Shown one piece after another: positions 18,020-25,673 of a stretch of 64,000 nucleotides of DNA (position 1 is the first letter of the stretch; every line of letters begins with the position of its first letter). Source of the stretch: CAVVEQ01 sp963802095 (GTDB lineage Bacteria; Chloroflexota; Anaerolineae; Anaerolineales; Anaerolineaceae). Location of the stretch: positions 530,031-594,030 of the forward strand of contig CAWDHI010000007.1 in assembly GCA_963802095.1 (NCBI GenBank), in the 5' to 3' direction. The notes below the pieces were generated by a model that was not told the origin of the DNA, ran no database searches, and saw only the letters and a program-made list of their open reading frames with translations. The position numbers and the translations under genes are program-made.

Positions 18020-19429
18020 ATGCCAATAGCGTATTCCGATTATACCAGCCGGCTGGAAAGACTGCTGGAAATCTGCAAGAATCTCAGCTCTAATTTGGAA
18101 TTGGAGCCTTTGCTCCATTCCATCATCGAGAGCGCGGCCGAACTGACCTACAGTGAATCCAGCTCGATCCTCGTTCTGGATGAAGAGAAAAACTTTCTCA
18201 AATTTCTGGCTGCCCCCTGGTACATGATGGAATCGCTCAAAACCATCAATGTCCCGTTGGATAGAAGCGTGGCGGGATGGGTCTTCACCAACGGCCAGCC
18301 GATGGCAATCCAGCATGCCGAAAAGGACGAACGCATCTTCCGCCTGGTGGATAAACAGCTCACCGACAGCACCACCTCGATCCTGGCTGTGCCGCTCGTT
18401 TCGAAGGGTGAAGTGATCGGAGTGATGGAGTGCATTAACAAGAGCAACAACGCCCAATATACAGAAGAGGATGTAACCATCGTCGAAACCCTGGCAGCCC
18501 AGGCTGCCGTGGCTATCCAGAATAACTGGCTTTTGGATGAAACCCAGACTGCCTACGAGAAAATGATGCAACTGGATCGCATGAAGAGCGACTTCATGGC
18601 CATCGTCTCGCACGAGCTGCGCACCCCCCTGGGTTTGGTGTTGGGGCACTCCTCGCTATTGATGGACACGGTAAGCGAGGATCAAAAGCAGGACCTGATG
18701 GTGATCGCCTCAAGCGCCAACAGGATGAAGGAGATCATCGAACAATTCTCCGATTCGGACACGCTGGAGCACGATCTTGCGGAGCTGCGTCGGCAAAGGT
18801 TGAGCGTTTCCGCCCTGGTGAAAGAAATCGTGGATTCATTCCGCGAGATGGCAGAAATCCGAAAGATCGGTTTGATCCTCGAACTGCCCGGATCGGATAT
18901 GATTGTTGAAGGCGACATGGATAAGATCGGCATTGCCCTGCGAAACCTCATCCAGAACGCGTTGACATTTACTAACGCGGGCGGCAAGGTGAAGGTGAAG
19001 GGAGAGGTGGTGCCGGGGTACGTGAAGATCACCGTCATGGATAACGGTATCGGCATCCCGCCAGAAGAGCTAGGGAAGATCTTCACTAGGTTTTACCAGG
19101 TGGAAAAGCACCTCACCCGCAAGCACGGCGGGGTGGGGCTGGGGCTTTCGATCGCGAAGGAAATGGTGGAGCTGCATGGGGGAACCATATCGGTGGAGAG
19201 CGTGGAGGGCATGGGCAGCAAGTTCTCCTTCAGGCTGCCCTCCAGCGCAGCCCAAGCCAGCGCTGCACAAAGGGTGTTCCAAACAGGGCCACTTGCGGGC
19301 AAATCGCCTGCGCAGCCCGCAAAAGCCGTCACCGGGACGCTGGGCAAGCCCCCCCCGCTGCCGCTTACCGGCAGCCTTAAACCCCGGCCTGTAAATCCCG
19401 CCGATTCTCCACTGGAGGAAATGAAATAA
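18020..19429 (+). CDS. GAF-domain sensor histidine kinase
   Basis: A 469-residue soluble kinase. A GAF domain covers about residues 15-165. A HisKA domain follows with the phospho-acceptor in FMAIVSHELRTPLGL near residue 200. The HATPase domain has N (NLIQNALTFTN), G1 (DNGIGIPPEELG) and G2 (HGGVGLGLSIAKEM) boxes. A 60-residue Ala/Pro-rich tail ends the protein. There is no transmembrane segment, so it senses a cytoplasmic signal. No response regulator gene is adjacent, so the partner is unknown. Confidence 0.93.
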   Translation: MPIAYSDYTSRLERLLEICKNLSSNLELEPLLHSIIESAAELTYSESSSILVLDEEKNFLKFLAAPWYMMESLKTINVPLDRSVAGWVFTNGQPMAIQHAEKDERIFRLVDKQLTDSTTSILAVPLVSKGEVIGVMECINKSNNAQYTEEDVTIVETLAAQAAVAIQNNWLLDETQTAYEKMMQLDRMKSDFMAIVSHELRTPLGLVLGHSSLLMDTVSEDQKQDLMVIASSANRMKEIIEQFSDSDTLEHDLAELRRQRLSVSALVKEIVDSFREMAEIRKIGLILELPGSDMIVEGDMDKIGIALRNLIQNALTFTNAGGKVKVKGEVVPGYVKITVMDNGIGIPPEELGKIFTRFYQVEKHLTRKHGGVGLGLSIAKEMVELHGGTISVESVEGMGSKFSFRLPSSAAQASAAQRVFQTGPLAGKSPAQPAKAVTGTLGKPPPLPLTGSLKPRPVNPADSPLEEMK

Positions 19430-19477
19430 CAGAACCCTCGCGTGAAGGCGGGGGAAAGGGTATAATCAGACCCGCCG

Positions 19478-19552
19478 CGGGGCGTGGCTCAGTCCGGCTA
19501 GAGCGCACGGTTCGGGACCGTGAGGTCGGCGGTTCAAATCCGCCCGCCCCGA
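19478..19552 (+). tRNA. tRNA-Pro (anticodon CGG)
   Basis: A full cloverleaf: acceptor CGGGGCG/CGCCCCG, D-arm with GGCTAGAGC, anticodon stem CACGG/CCGTG with loop TTCGGGA (CGG), T-arm GGCGG-TTCAAAT-CCGCC, and discriminator A. C at position 1 fits bacterial tRNA-Pro. CCA is not encoded. TATAAT at 19461-19466 is a likely -10. Confidence 0.95.
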
Positions 19553-19689
19553 CTTATTATTGAAACCCTGGTTCCCGACAGGGTTTTTGTTTTAAAATGA
19601 GGTCGGCGATTTCCCAAAAAAGAATGAGATTTCACAAATCCGCCCGCCCCGACTTATTATTGAAACCCTGATTCCCGACAGGGTTTTTG
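19535..19689 (+). repeat. Direct duplication of the tRNA-Pro 3' end and terminator
   Basis: Bases 19535-19589 (T-arm 3' half, acceptor 3' strand and terminator) recur at 19635-19689, exactly 100 bp later, with one mismatch (19571 G, 19671 A). Upstream, TGAGGTCGGCG of the tRNA variable region and T-stem (19521-19531) also recurs at 19598-19608. The second copy is therefore a tRNA fragment whose T-arm is split by an insert of about 26 bp. No integrase is nearby. Confidence 0.9.
19563..19588 (+). terminator. Terminator of tRNA-Pro (second copy at 19663-19688)
   Basis: AAACCCTG and CAGGGTTT form an 8-bp stem around an eight-base loop, followed by T. The same hairpin is repeated 100 bp downstream as part of the duplication, just before the MFS gene. 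Confidence 0.82.
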
Positions 19690-19738
19690 GTATAAACCCT
19701 TATAATTTCTCTATTCCATACCGCAGGATATTAACCGT

Positions 19739-20938
19739 ATGAAACCCGTCTCCCCCAAACTCATCCTGGCGCTCAACTACCTCATCTTCCTCTGCTTCGG
19801 CATGTTCATGGGCGGGATCGGAACGGTTTTCAACGAGCTGGCGGTCCAGACCTCGTCCTCGCTCACCGCCATCGGGGGGATAATCACTTTCCTCTTCCTG
19901 GGTTCCCTGCTGGCGCAGGTCGCAGCGGGGCCGCTGACCGACCGCTTTGGGCATGGCAACACCCTCGTGGCAGCCCTCATCATCCTCGGGCTGGGGATCA
20001 TTGGTTTCACCTTTGCCCGCAGCCTGCCGGTCATGTTCGCCCTGGTGTTCATCACCGGCATAGGACAAGGGGGGGTGGATATTGGCGCAAACCTGGTTGT
20101 TTCGGATTCGGCCCCTGAGGATAACACTTCGGTTCTCAACCTGCTGCACTTTTTCTTCGGGGTTGGTGCTTTTCTTGGCCCGGCGCTCATCAGCCTGACC
20201 ATCGCTTCCACCGGCTCCGGGCTGCTGGTGGAACGCCTCACCGCCGGAGCTCTTGTTCTCCTGGGGATCACGATCTATTTCCTGCTCAGGGATCAGAAAA
20301 CCAGATCGGTTGTCGACTCTAAAACGGTAGCACAAAAGGACCAGGGATTCCGGGTATATCTTTCGCCACTGCTCTGGCTTTTGGGAATCCTGATGGTTGC
20401 TTACGTCGGCCTGGAGTTTGGGCTGGGAAGCTGGATCACCAACTACATGTCCATCACCACCGGGGTGGCGCTGCAGTATGGCGCGCTAGTCACCTCCGCG
20501 TTCTGGGGGGCGCTGGCGCTTGGCCGCCTGGCCGGAGCTGCAGCGAGCCCGCGCATGACCCGCATGAAACTGATGACCGTCGCGCTGGTCAGCAGCCTGG
20601 TGGGCGCACTGGGAATGATTCCGAGCCAGGGGGCGATCTGGCCGACGGTTCTCTGCATTGCGTGGATCAGCTTTTCTTTCGGAACTGTCTATCCCACCAC
20701 GGTGGCGTACGCGATCGCAGAATTCCCCAATGAACAGGGGAAGGCAGTGGGTTTTTTGGTGGCGTTGGGAAATATCGGCGGGATCGTCCTGCCCTGGCTG
20801 GCTGGTATCCTGCTTGTAAATTCCACCAGGTTTGGGTACCTCGGTTTTATCCTGCTTTCGGTGCTGGCTATGCTGTTCATACTCTTCCTGATCCAGCGCA
20901 GGAATATGCGGGCACCGTCAGCTACTTCTATGGATTAA
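19739..20938 (+). CDS. MFS transporter
   Basis: A 399-residue protein with 12 predicted helices. It has the MFS loop signature GPLTDRFGHGN between helices 2 and 3, and a polar central loop near residues 185-205. The second half includes GALALGRLAGAAASPR and VYPTTVAYAIAEFPNEQGKAVG, which recall sugar or fucose-type permeases (FucP/Bypass-of-stop group). I cannot assign a substrate. Its stop overlaps the stop of the convergent regulator gene by 4 bp. Confidence 0.88.
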   Translation: MKPVSPKLILALNYLIFLCFGMFMGGIGTVFNELAVQTSSSLTAIGGIITFLFLGSLLAQVAAGPLTDRFGHGNTLVAALIILGLGIIGFTFARSLPVMFALVFITGIGQGGVDIGANLVVSDSAPEDNTSVLNLLHFFFGVGAFLGPALISLTIASTGSGLLVERLTAGALVLLGITIYFLLRDQKTRSVVDSKTVAQKDQGFRVYLSPLLWLLGILMVAYVGLEFGLGSWITNYMSITTGVALQYGALVTSAFWGALALGRLAGAAASPRMTRMKLMTVALVSSLVGALGMIPSQGAIWPTVLCIAWISFSFGTVYPTTVAYAIAEFPNEQGKAVGFLVALGNIGGIVLPWLAGILLVNSTRFGYLGFILLSVLAMLFILFLIQRRNMRAPSATSMD

Positions 20939-22029
20939 CCGGAAACTTCGATCAATTCCCCGGTCCGGAAGGTGATGTAGCCCGGGATCTGGGTGATGAT
21001 CTTTTTGGCTTCCGCGGTCGATATCCAGTGAAAAAGCTTTTTCAGGGGGTTTTGAGCCGCATTCTCACTTCTGGCAACCAGCTGGTAACTTTCCAGGGCG
21101 AGCGGAATGAAATCCAGCCCGAGTGCGCGGGAGGAAGCTTCCAATCCGATTCCCGCATTGGCACCCCCTTCGGCAATCGCCTGGGCGATCTCCGAATGGG
21201 TTGATCTTTCATTCCCGTATCCCACGATCCCATCCCCCTCCAACCCGATGGTCTTTAGCTGATAATCCAGCCAGACCCGTGTTCCGGAACCCGATTGGCG
21301 GTTGATGAACTTGATGCCGGGTTTTACCAGGTCCTGCAGACCGGTGACCTTGAGGGGATTCCCCGGTGGAAGAATCAACCCCAGGCTGCGCTCGGCCAGG
21401 GTGAGCAGGCTCACCCTTTTGCCCGGCAGAAGGCGGCTGATGAAGGGAACATTGTAGGTCCCGGTTTCCGCGTCCCACAGGTGACAACCGGTAAAATCCG
21501 CTTTACCTTCCTCCAGCGCGATCAGCCCCCCCAGGCTGCCGCAAAAGGAGAGGCTTATCCGGATGGATGGCTCTATCACCTCAAAGCGGGAGGTGATGCG
21601 GGCAACCGCCAGGTCGTGGCTGCCCCAAAAACGCAGCTCGGATTCGTGGGGAGCCTCCTTCTCGGCTTCCGTCACCCGGAAGCGATCCAGCGCGTGCAAA
21701 AAAGCCTGCTCGGTCTCGGCGGGGGTGAAACCGGAATTGACCGCTTCCAGGATGAAAGATTCGGCCTTGTGGATAAGCGTGGTACGGCGCAGCGGGATAT
21801 CCGCCCTGGTGGTGGGAACGGAAGCCACCCGGGTACCCAGCCCGGAGCGGCTGGCGACCAACCCCTCGCGGGCAAGCTCCTGGTAGGCCCGCTGGACCGT
21901 TCCCTGGGTGCATCCCCAGGCTTCGGTAAGCTGGCGGATGGTGGGAAGCTGGTGTCCCGGTTTAAGTTTTCCCTCGAGGATCTCAAGCTTGATCGAACTG
22001 GCAATTTTCAGGTAAAGAGGTTCTTCCAT
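20935..22029 (-). CDS. GntR-type regulator with periplasmic-binding-protein-like domain
   Basis: A 364-residue one-component regulator. Residues 1-75 are a GntR winged helix (GHQLPTIRQLTEAWGCTQGTVQRAY). Residues 130-350 resemble an oxyanion-binding protein fold (GSHDLAVARI, GCHLWDAETGTYN, FINRQSGSGTRVWLDYQL). The same fold binds molybdate or tungstate in related regulators. It is divergent from tupBCA, 86 bp apart, so it probably senses tungstate (or molybdate) and controls that operon. Target and ligand are inferred from position. Confidence 0.88.
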   Translation of the reverse strand: MEEPLYLKIASSIKLEILEGKLKPGHQLPTIRQLTEAWGCTQGTVQRAYQELAREGLVASRSGLGTRVASVPTTRADIPLRRTTLIHKAESFILEAVNSGFTPAETEQAFLHALDRFRVTEAEKEAPHESELRFWGSHDLAVARITSRFEVIEPSIRISLSFCGSLGGLIALEEGKADFTGCHLWDAETGTYNVPFISRLLPGKRVSLLTLAERSLGLILPPGNPLKVTGLQDLVKPGIKFINRQSGSGTRVWLDYQLKTIGLEGDGIVGYGNERSTHSEIAQAIAEGGANAGIGLEASSRALGLDFIPLALESYQLVARSENAAQNPLKKLFHWISTAEAKKIITQIPGYITFRTGELIEVSG

Positions 22030-22072
22030 TGCGTTTCCTTAATCCATTATAGCAAAGGATTGGCAGCCTATC

Positions 22073-22107
22073 TTGATAAAAGTATACTTAATGCAGTACA
22101 ATAATAC
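22073..22107 (+). promoter_or_regulatory. tup operon promoter and possible operator
   Basis: TTGATA (22073-22078) and TACAAT (22097-22102) are spaced 18 bp. The ATG of tupB lies 13 bases after the -10 with no ribosome site, so the mRNA may be nearly leaderless. An imperfect inverted repeat, GTATACTT (22082-22089) and AATAATAC (22100-22107), covers the promoter and could bind the divergent GntR-type regulator. Confidence 0.6.
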
Positions 22108-22115
22108 ACATTGCC

Positions 22116-22778
22116 ATGAATAACAACTTCGCCGAGATCGTCGCGCTCACCTTTTATGTTTCCGGTTCTGCATTACTGATAAGCGCTTTTATCGGCATTC
22201 CCCTGGGAGCGTGGTGGGGGTTCCATCCCTTCTGGGGCAGGAAAATGACCACAGCTATGCTATATACCGGCATGGGGCTGCCACCGGTGGTGGTGGGGCT
22301 CTTCGTGTACCTGCTGCTTTCGCGAAGCGGACCGGTGGGCGGCTTGAATTCTCCGCTGCTGCCGCGCCTCTTCACACCGGGCGCGATGATCCTGGCACAG
22401 GTGATCATTGCCTTCCCAGTGGTTGCCGGGCTGACCATGGCTTCGGTGATGGGGGTTTCGAAGGCTATGCGCTGGCAGATCCAGGCACTTGGCGCGGATA
22501 GAACCCAGTCCATCCGCGCGGTTCTTTGGGAAGCCCGAAGGGGGGTGATCCTGGCATTGGTGGCCGGGTTCGGCGCCATCATCTCCGAAGTCGGCGCCGT
22601 GATGCTGGTGGGCGGGAACATTGCTGGAAAGACGCGCGTGCTCACCACCGCGATCGTTCTGGAAACCCGCCAGGGAAATTTCCTCTTTGCCCTGCAGCTG
22701 GGCATCGCTCTATTGATCATCGCCTTCATCATTAACTTCGCCGTCGTGCTCATCCAGGAAAAGGACGGCCAGGGATGA
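22116..22778 (+). CDS. tupB: Tungstate ABC transporter permease
   Basis: A 220-residue membrane protein of the ModB/TupB class with about five or six helices. It has the ATPase-contact EAA loop near residue 130 (QALGADRTQSIRAVLWEARRGV). It is followed by an ATPase gene (ATGA overlap) and a TupA-type binding protein gene. The substrate call rests on that binding protein; molybdate is the main alternative. Confidence 0.9.
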   Translation: MNNNFAEIVALTFYVSGSALLISAFIGIPLGAWWGFHPFWGRKMTTAMLYTGMGLPPVVVGLFVYLLLSRSGPVGGLNSPLLPRLFTPGAMILAQVIIAFPVVAGLTMASVMGVSKAMRWQIQALGADRTQSIRAVLWEARRGVILALVAGFGAIISEVGAVMLVGGNIAGKTRVLTTAIVLETRQGNFLFALQLGIALLIIAFIINFAVVLIQEKDGQG

Positions 22779-23506
22779 GCAAGGAGATGTTCAACTTGGA
22801 TCGCGTCATCCGCCGCTACGATCAGCGTTTCGCGCTTGAGGTGGATTCCCTGCGGATCAATAAGGGTGAAAGGCTGGTGCTTGTGGGTCCGAGCGGAGCC
22901 GGTAAAAGCACCCTCCTGCGGCTGCTGAATTTCCTGGAGCCCCCCACCAGTGGGAGCATCCGGTTTGAGGGGAACAGCTACAGCCGGGAGAAAATGCCGC
23001 CGCTTTCAGAAACCCGCAAGGTGACAACAGTTTTTCAGAGCCCGCTGCTGATGAGCATGAGCGTGCTGGATAACGTCTGCTGGGGGTTGAAGCTTCGCAA
23101 GGTGGAGCATCCAGAAGGAAAAGGCATGGAAGCCCTGGAGATGGTCGGGATGGCTGCGTTTGCCGGCAACCATGTTCGGTCCCTTTCCGGCGGAGAAGCC
23201 CAGCGAGTTGCCCTGGCAAGGGCGATCGTTCTCTCCACCGATGTGCTTCTCCTGGATGAGCCTACCGCCAACCTGGACCCCTACAACGTGGGCTTAATCG
23301 AATCGATCGTTCTGAAGCTTAACCAGGAAAAAGGAACCACGATCGTGATGGTTACCCACAATGTGTTCCAGGCGCACCGGCTTGGGACGCAGGCTGCCTT
23401 GCTCCTGGATGGTAGGATCGTTGAACACGCGCCGGTGGAGAAATTCTTCACCCTTCCCGAGGATACACGCACCTCCGCGTTCACCCGCGGCGAAATGGTG
23501 TATTAA
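22775..23506 (+). CDS. tupC: Tungstate ABC transporter ATP-binding protein
   Basis: A 243-residue ABC ATPase. Walker A is VGPSGAGKSTLLRLL near residue 38, the Q-loop is FQSPLL, the signature is SLSGGEAQRVALARA near 130, Walker B is VLLLDEPTANLD, and the H-loop is VTHN. It drives tungstate uptake with TupB and TupA. There is no C-terminal TOBE domain, so it is unlike ModC. It overlaps tupB by 4 bp. Confidence 0.92.
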   Translation: MSKEMFNLDRVIRRYDQRFALEVDSLRINKGERLVLVGPSGAGKSTLLRLLNFLEPPTSGSIRFEGNSYSREKMPPLSETRKVTTVFQSPLLMSMSVLDNVCWGLKLRKVEHPEGKGMEALEMVGMAAFAGNHVRSLSGGEAQRVALARAIVLSTDVLLLDEPTANLDPYNVGLIESIVLKLNQEKGTTIVMVTHNVFQAHRLGTQAALLLDGRIVEHAPVEKFFTLPEDTRTSAFTRGEMVY

Positions 23507-23525
23507 ATCAATTTTGGAGGAAAAG

Positions 23526-24488
23526 ATGAAAAGCAAGATCCAATTTTTATTGACCGCAGGCTTGCTGATAGTGATTCTGCTTGCTGCCTGCGCGCCGGCT
23601 GCTACTCCCCCCGCAGCCCAGGCAACCGAAGCGCCACCAGCCCCCACAGAAGCGCCCAAACCCACCGAGGCTCCGACCGAGGTACCTATCACGGCCACCT
23701 TGATGCTGGCGACCACCACCAGCACCCAGGATTCCGGGTTGCTGGATTATTTGCTGCCCATGTTCACCAAGGAAACCGGGATCGATTTCGAGGTGGTGGC
23801 GGTTGGTTCCGGCCAGGCTCTGCAGCTTGGCAAGGACGGTAACGCGGATGTACTGCTTGTCCATTCCCCCGCAGCGGAAAAGAAATTCATGGAGGCCGGG
23901 GATGGCGTCCGGCGGGAAGACGTGATGTATAACGACTTTATCATCATCGGCCCGGCCGCGGACCCGGCTGGCGTAAAGAGTGCTGAATCCTCCAAGGATG
24001 CATTCACGAAGGTTGCGGAAGCCAAAGCCCCCTTCATTTCCCGCGGCGATAAATCCGGGACGAACACCAAGGAGCTGGGCATCTGGAAATCCGCGGAGAT
24101 CGATCCCGCTGCTGTTGGGGGTGACTGGTATATTGCCTCCGGCCAGGGGATGGGGGAAACGCTGACGATGGCTGAAGAAAAAGAAGCCTATACCCTGAGC
24201 GATCGCGCCACCTACCTCACCCGCAAGCAAAACGGGCTGAAACTTGAAATACTGATGGAAGGTGATAAAGCGCTGCTCAATCCCTATGGCGTGATCGCGG
24301 TCGATCCGGCCAAGAACCCCGCCATTCAGAATGACCTGGCAAACCAGTTCATAGACTGGCTGATCTCGGTCCCCACCCAGGAATTGATCGCCCTATTTGG
24401 CGTGGAAGAATATGGGCAGACGCTCTTCAACCCCAGCTCGATGGCGTATAAGGAAGCCAAGGGATTGCTGCCAACGCCGACACCGTAA
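23526..24488 (+). CDS. tupA: Tungstate-binding lipoprotein
   Basis: A 320-residue exported binding protein. The signal peptide has a lipobox (ILLAACAPA), followed by a Pro/Thr/Glu linker. The TupA signature TTTSTQDSGLLDYLLP lies near residue 65, with VGSGQALQLGKDGNADVLLVH and SRGDKSGTNTKEL after it, as in tungstate-binding proteins. The start at 23526 has GGAGGAAAAG before it; the open frame continues upstream inside tupC but has no ribosome site. Tungsten is used by formate dehydrogenases and aldehyde ferredoxin oxidoreductases, but no such enzyme is in the window. Confidence 0.93.
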   Translation: MKSKIQFLLTAGLLIVILLAACAPAATPPAAQATEAPPAPTEAPKPTEAPTEVPITATLMLATTTSTQDSGLLDYLLPMFTKETGIDFEVVAVGSGQALQLGKDGNADVLLVHSPAAEKKFMEAGDGVRREDVMYNDFIIIGPAADPAGVKSAESSKDAFTKVAEAKAPFISRGDKSGTNTKELGIWKSAEIDPAAVGGDWYIASGQGMGETLTMAEEKEAYTLSDRATYLTRKQNGLKLEILMEGDKALLNPYGVIAVDPAKNPAIQNDLANQFIDWLISVPTQELIALFGVEEYGQTLFNPSSMAYKEAKGLLPTPTP

Positions 24489-24527
24489 AACAGATGAAAT
24501 GTTGATCGGTTAAATGAGTTTTGAAGC

Positions 24528-24555
24528 AAACCGCCCGGTTTTCACCGGGCGGTTT
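24528..24555 (+). terminator. Terminator after tupA
   Basis: A perfect 12-bp stem, AAACCGCCCGGT with ACCGGGCGGTTT, around the four-base loop TTTC. The T tail is weak. It also lies just past the convergent tRNA-Ser and may end both transcripts. Confidence 0.8.
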
Positions 24556-24559
24556 GTAT

Positions 24560-24649
24560 TGGCGGAGAGGGAGGGATTCGAACCCTCGACACCTTTCGAT
24601 GTACACGCTTTCCAAGCGTGCGCGCTAAGCCAGACTACGCGACCTCTCC
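24560..24649 (-). tRNA. tRNA-Ser (anticodon GGA)
   Basis: Minus-strand tRNA with acceptor GGAGAGG/CCTCTCC, discriminator G, a long variable arm typical of serine tRNA, anticodon stem CACGC/GCGTG with loop TTGGAAA (GGA), and T-arm GAGGG-TTCGAAT-CCCTC. CCA is encoded at 24560-24562. A TATAAT on the minus strand lies about 35 bases upstream. Confidence 0.95.
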
Positions 24650-24809
24650 AAGAATTTATCCCATTTATTAGGAGCGCGACGATTATACCATAGCGCTTTT
24701 TCTTCCCGAAGGATTGAAAAAATCAGCAAATGTGTATGATTGCTTTGGAAAAAGGATTGTAAAATTTCCAGATGGGTGTACACTAAAGAAAAACAAAAGG
24801 AGAATTAAC

Positions 24810-25214
24810 ATGCCAGCAATTATTGACGTGGAAGGAATCGGGCCGAAATACTCGGAGAAATTAAAGGAAGCCGGCATCCGCACAACGGATAAGCTCTTAA
24901 AAGTTGGCGCTACTCCCAAGGCGCGCAAGGAAATCGGGGAAAAAACTGGCATCGGTCACGAGCTGATCCTCAAATGGGTCAATCATGCCGACCTGTATCG
25001 CATCAAGGGCGTTGGCTCGGAATATGCCGATCTGCTCGAGGCAGCCGGCGTGGATACCGTTGTGGAGCTTGCCAAGCGCGTTCCACAGAACCTGGTGGAC
25101 GCGATGGCTGAAGTCAACAAGAAGCACAAAGTTGTCCGCCGCCTGCCGGTGCTCAAGGAAGTTGTCAAGTGGGTGGATCAGGCCAAAAAGCTGCCCAGAG
25201 CTGTGGAATATTAA
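24810..25214 (+). CDS. DUF4332 helix-hairpin-helix protein
   Basis: A 134-residue soluble protein with two helix-hairpin-helix-like units: VEGIGPKYSEKLKEAGI at residues 7-23 and IKGVGSEYADLLEAAGV near 68-84. Each is followed by helices. This matches the DUF4332 layout; members may bind DNA or act as small adaptors, but no function is established. The ATG at 24810 is chosen for AGGAG upstream, although the open frame begins earlier. Confidence 0.85.
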   Translation: MPAIIDVEGIGPKYSEKLKEAGIRTTDKLLKVGATPKARKEIGEKTGIGHELILKWVNHADLYRIKGVGSEYADLLEAAGVDTVVELAKRVPQNLVDAMAEVNKKHKVVRRLPVLKEVVKWVDQAKKLPRAVEY

Positions 25215-25232
25215 TCGAATAACCAACCTATC

Positions 25233-25272
25233 ATCCACGGGAGCCTGCCGCATTGGTTCCCGTGGATCGTTT
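25233..25272 (+). terminator. Terminator after the DUF4332 gene
   Basis: ATCCACGGG pairs with CCCGTGGAT (25259-25267) around an 17-base loop, followed by CGTTTTG. It ends just before the tRNA-Val promoter. Confidence 0.75.
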
Positions 25273-25274
25273 TG

Positions 25275-25303
25275 TTGCCGATTTAACTTTTTCCGTTTAT
25301 AAT
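25275..25303 (+). promoter_or_regulatory. tRNA-Val promoter
   Basis: TTGCCG (25275-25280) and a perfect TATAAT (25298-25303) are spaced 17 bp, ending 11 bases before the tRNA. Transcription may read on into the thrS leader. Confidence 0.8.
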
Positions 25304-25314
25304 TGCACTCCTTC

Positions 25315-25388
25315 GGGCGGTTAGCTCAGTTGGTTAGAGCGTTGCGTTGACATCGCAAAGGTCGTAGGTTCGAGTCCTATACCGCCCA
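25315..25388 (+). tRNA. tRNA-Val (anticodon GAC)
   Basis: A full cloverleaf: acceptor GGGCGGT/ACCGCCC, D-arm GCTCAGTTGGTTAGAGC, anticodon stem TTGCG/CGCAA with loop TTGACAT (GAC), T-arm GTAGG-TTCGAGT-CCTAT, and discriminator A. CCA is not encoded. Confidence 0.97.
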
Positions 25389-25423
25389 CAGGTATAAATT
25401 ACCTCACAATGATTTTTTTACAA

Positions 25424-25661
25424 AGCAGCGACCAGGACGAATAACCGGAAGAACCTGACAGAAAACGGGAGCAAGAATGAGACTCCCCGCAGCGCGAACC
25501 CGGTGAAAACCCCCTGTGAGCCTGATCCCCAAAGGGCAACCCCGAGTAAGGAGAACGGTTAGGCCCCGTTACCAGCCGCTGGAGATGATCCCATTGGGAT
25601 CAAATCCGGGTGGAACCGCGTGATCGATATCCCGCCCCGGAGAGGTGCGGGTTATTGTTTT
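25424..25661 (+). promoter_or_regulatory. T-box riboswitch leader of thrS
   Basis: The 285 bp between tRNA-Val and thrS hold a T-box leader. The conserved T-box sequence CGGGTGGAACCGCG lies at 25607-25620; its UGGA bulge pairs with the uncharged tRNA end. Upstream are several hairpins, including CAGG/CCTG around 25434-25456 and GGGAG/CTCCC around 25468-25488. An ACC triplet at 25444-25446 in the first loop is a possible threonine specifier (weak). A terminator hairpin, CCCGC (25631-25635) with GCGGG (25647-25651) and a T-rich tail, precedes the thrS ribosome site. Uncharged tRNA-Thr should favour read-through. Confidence 0.92.
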
Positions 25662-25673
25662 AAGGAGGAAACC

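Noticed and set aside
19521..19689. Prophage or genomic-island attachment site at tRNA-Pro
   Set aside because: No integrase, phage or mobility gene lies on either side within the window; only the duplication itself is reported.
25620..25673. Upstream start for thrS at 25620
   Set aside because: It would translate the T-box core and terminator; a strong AAGGAGG precedes the ATG at 25674.
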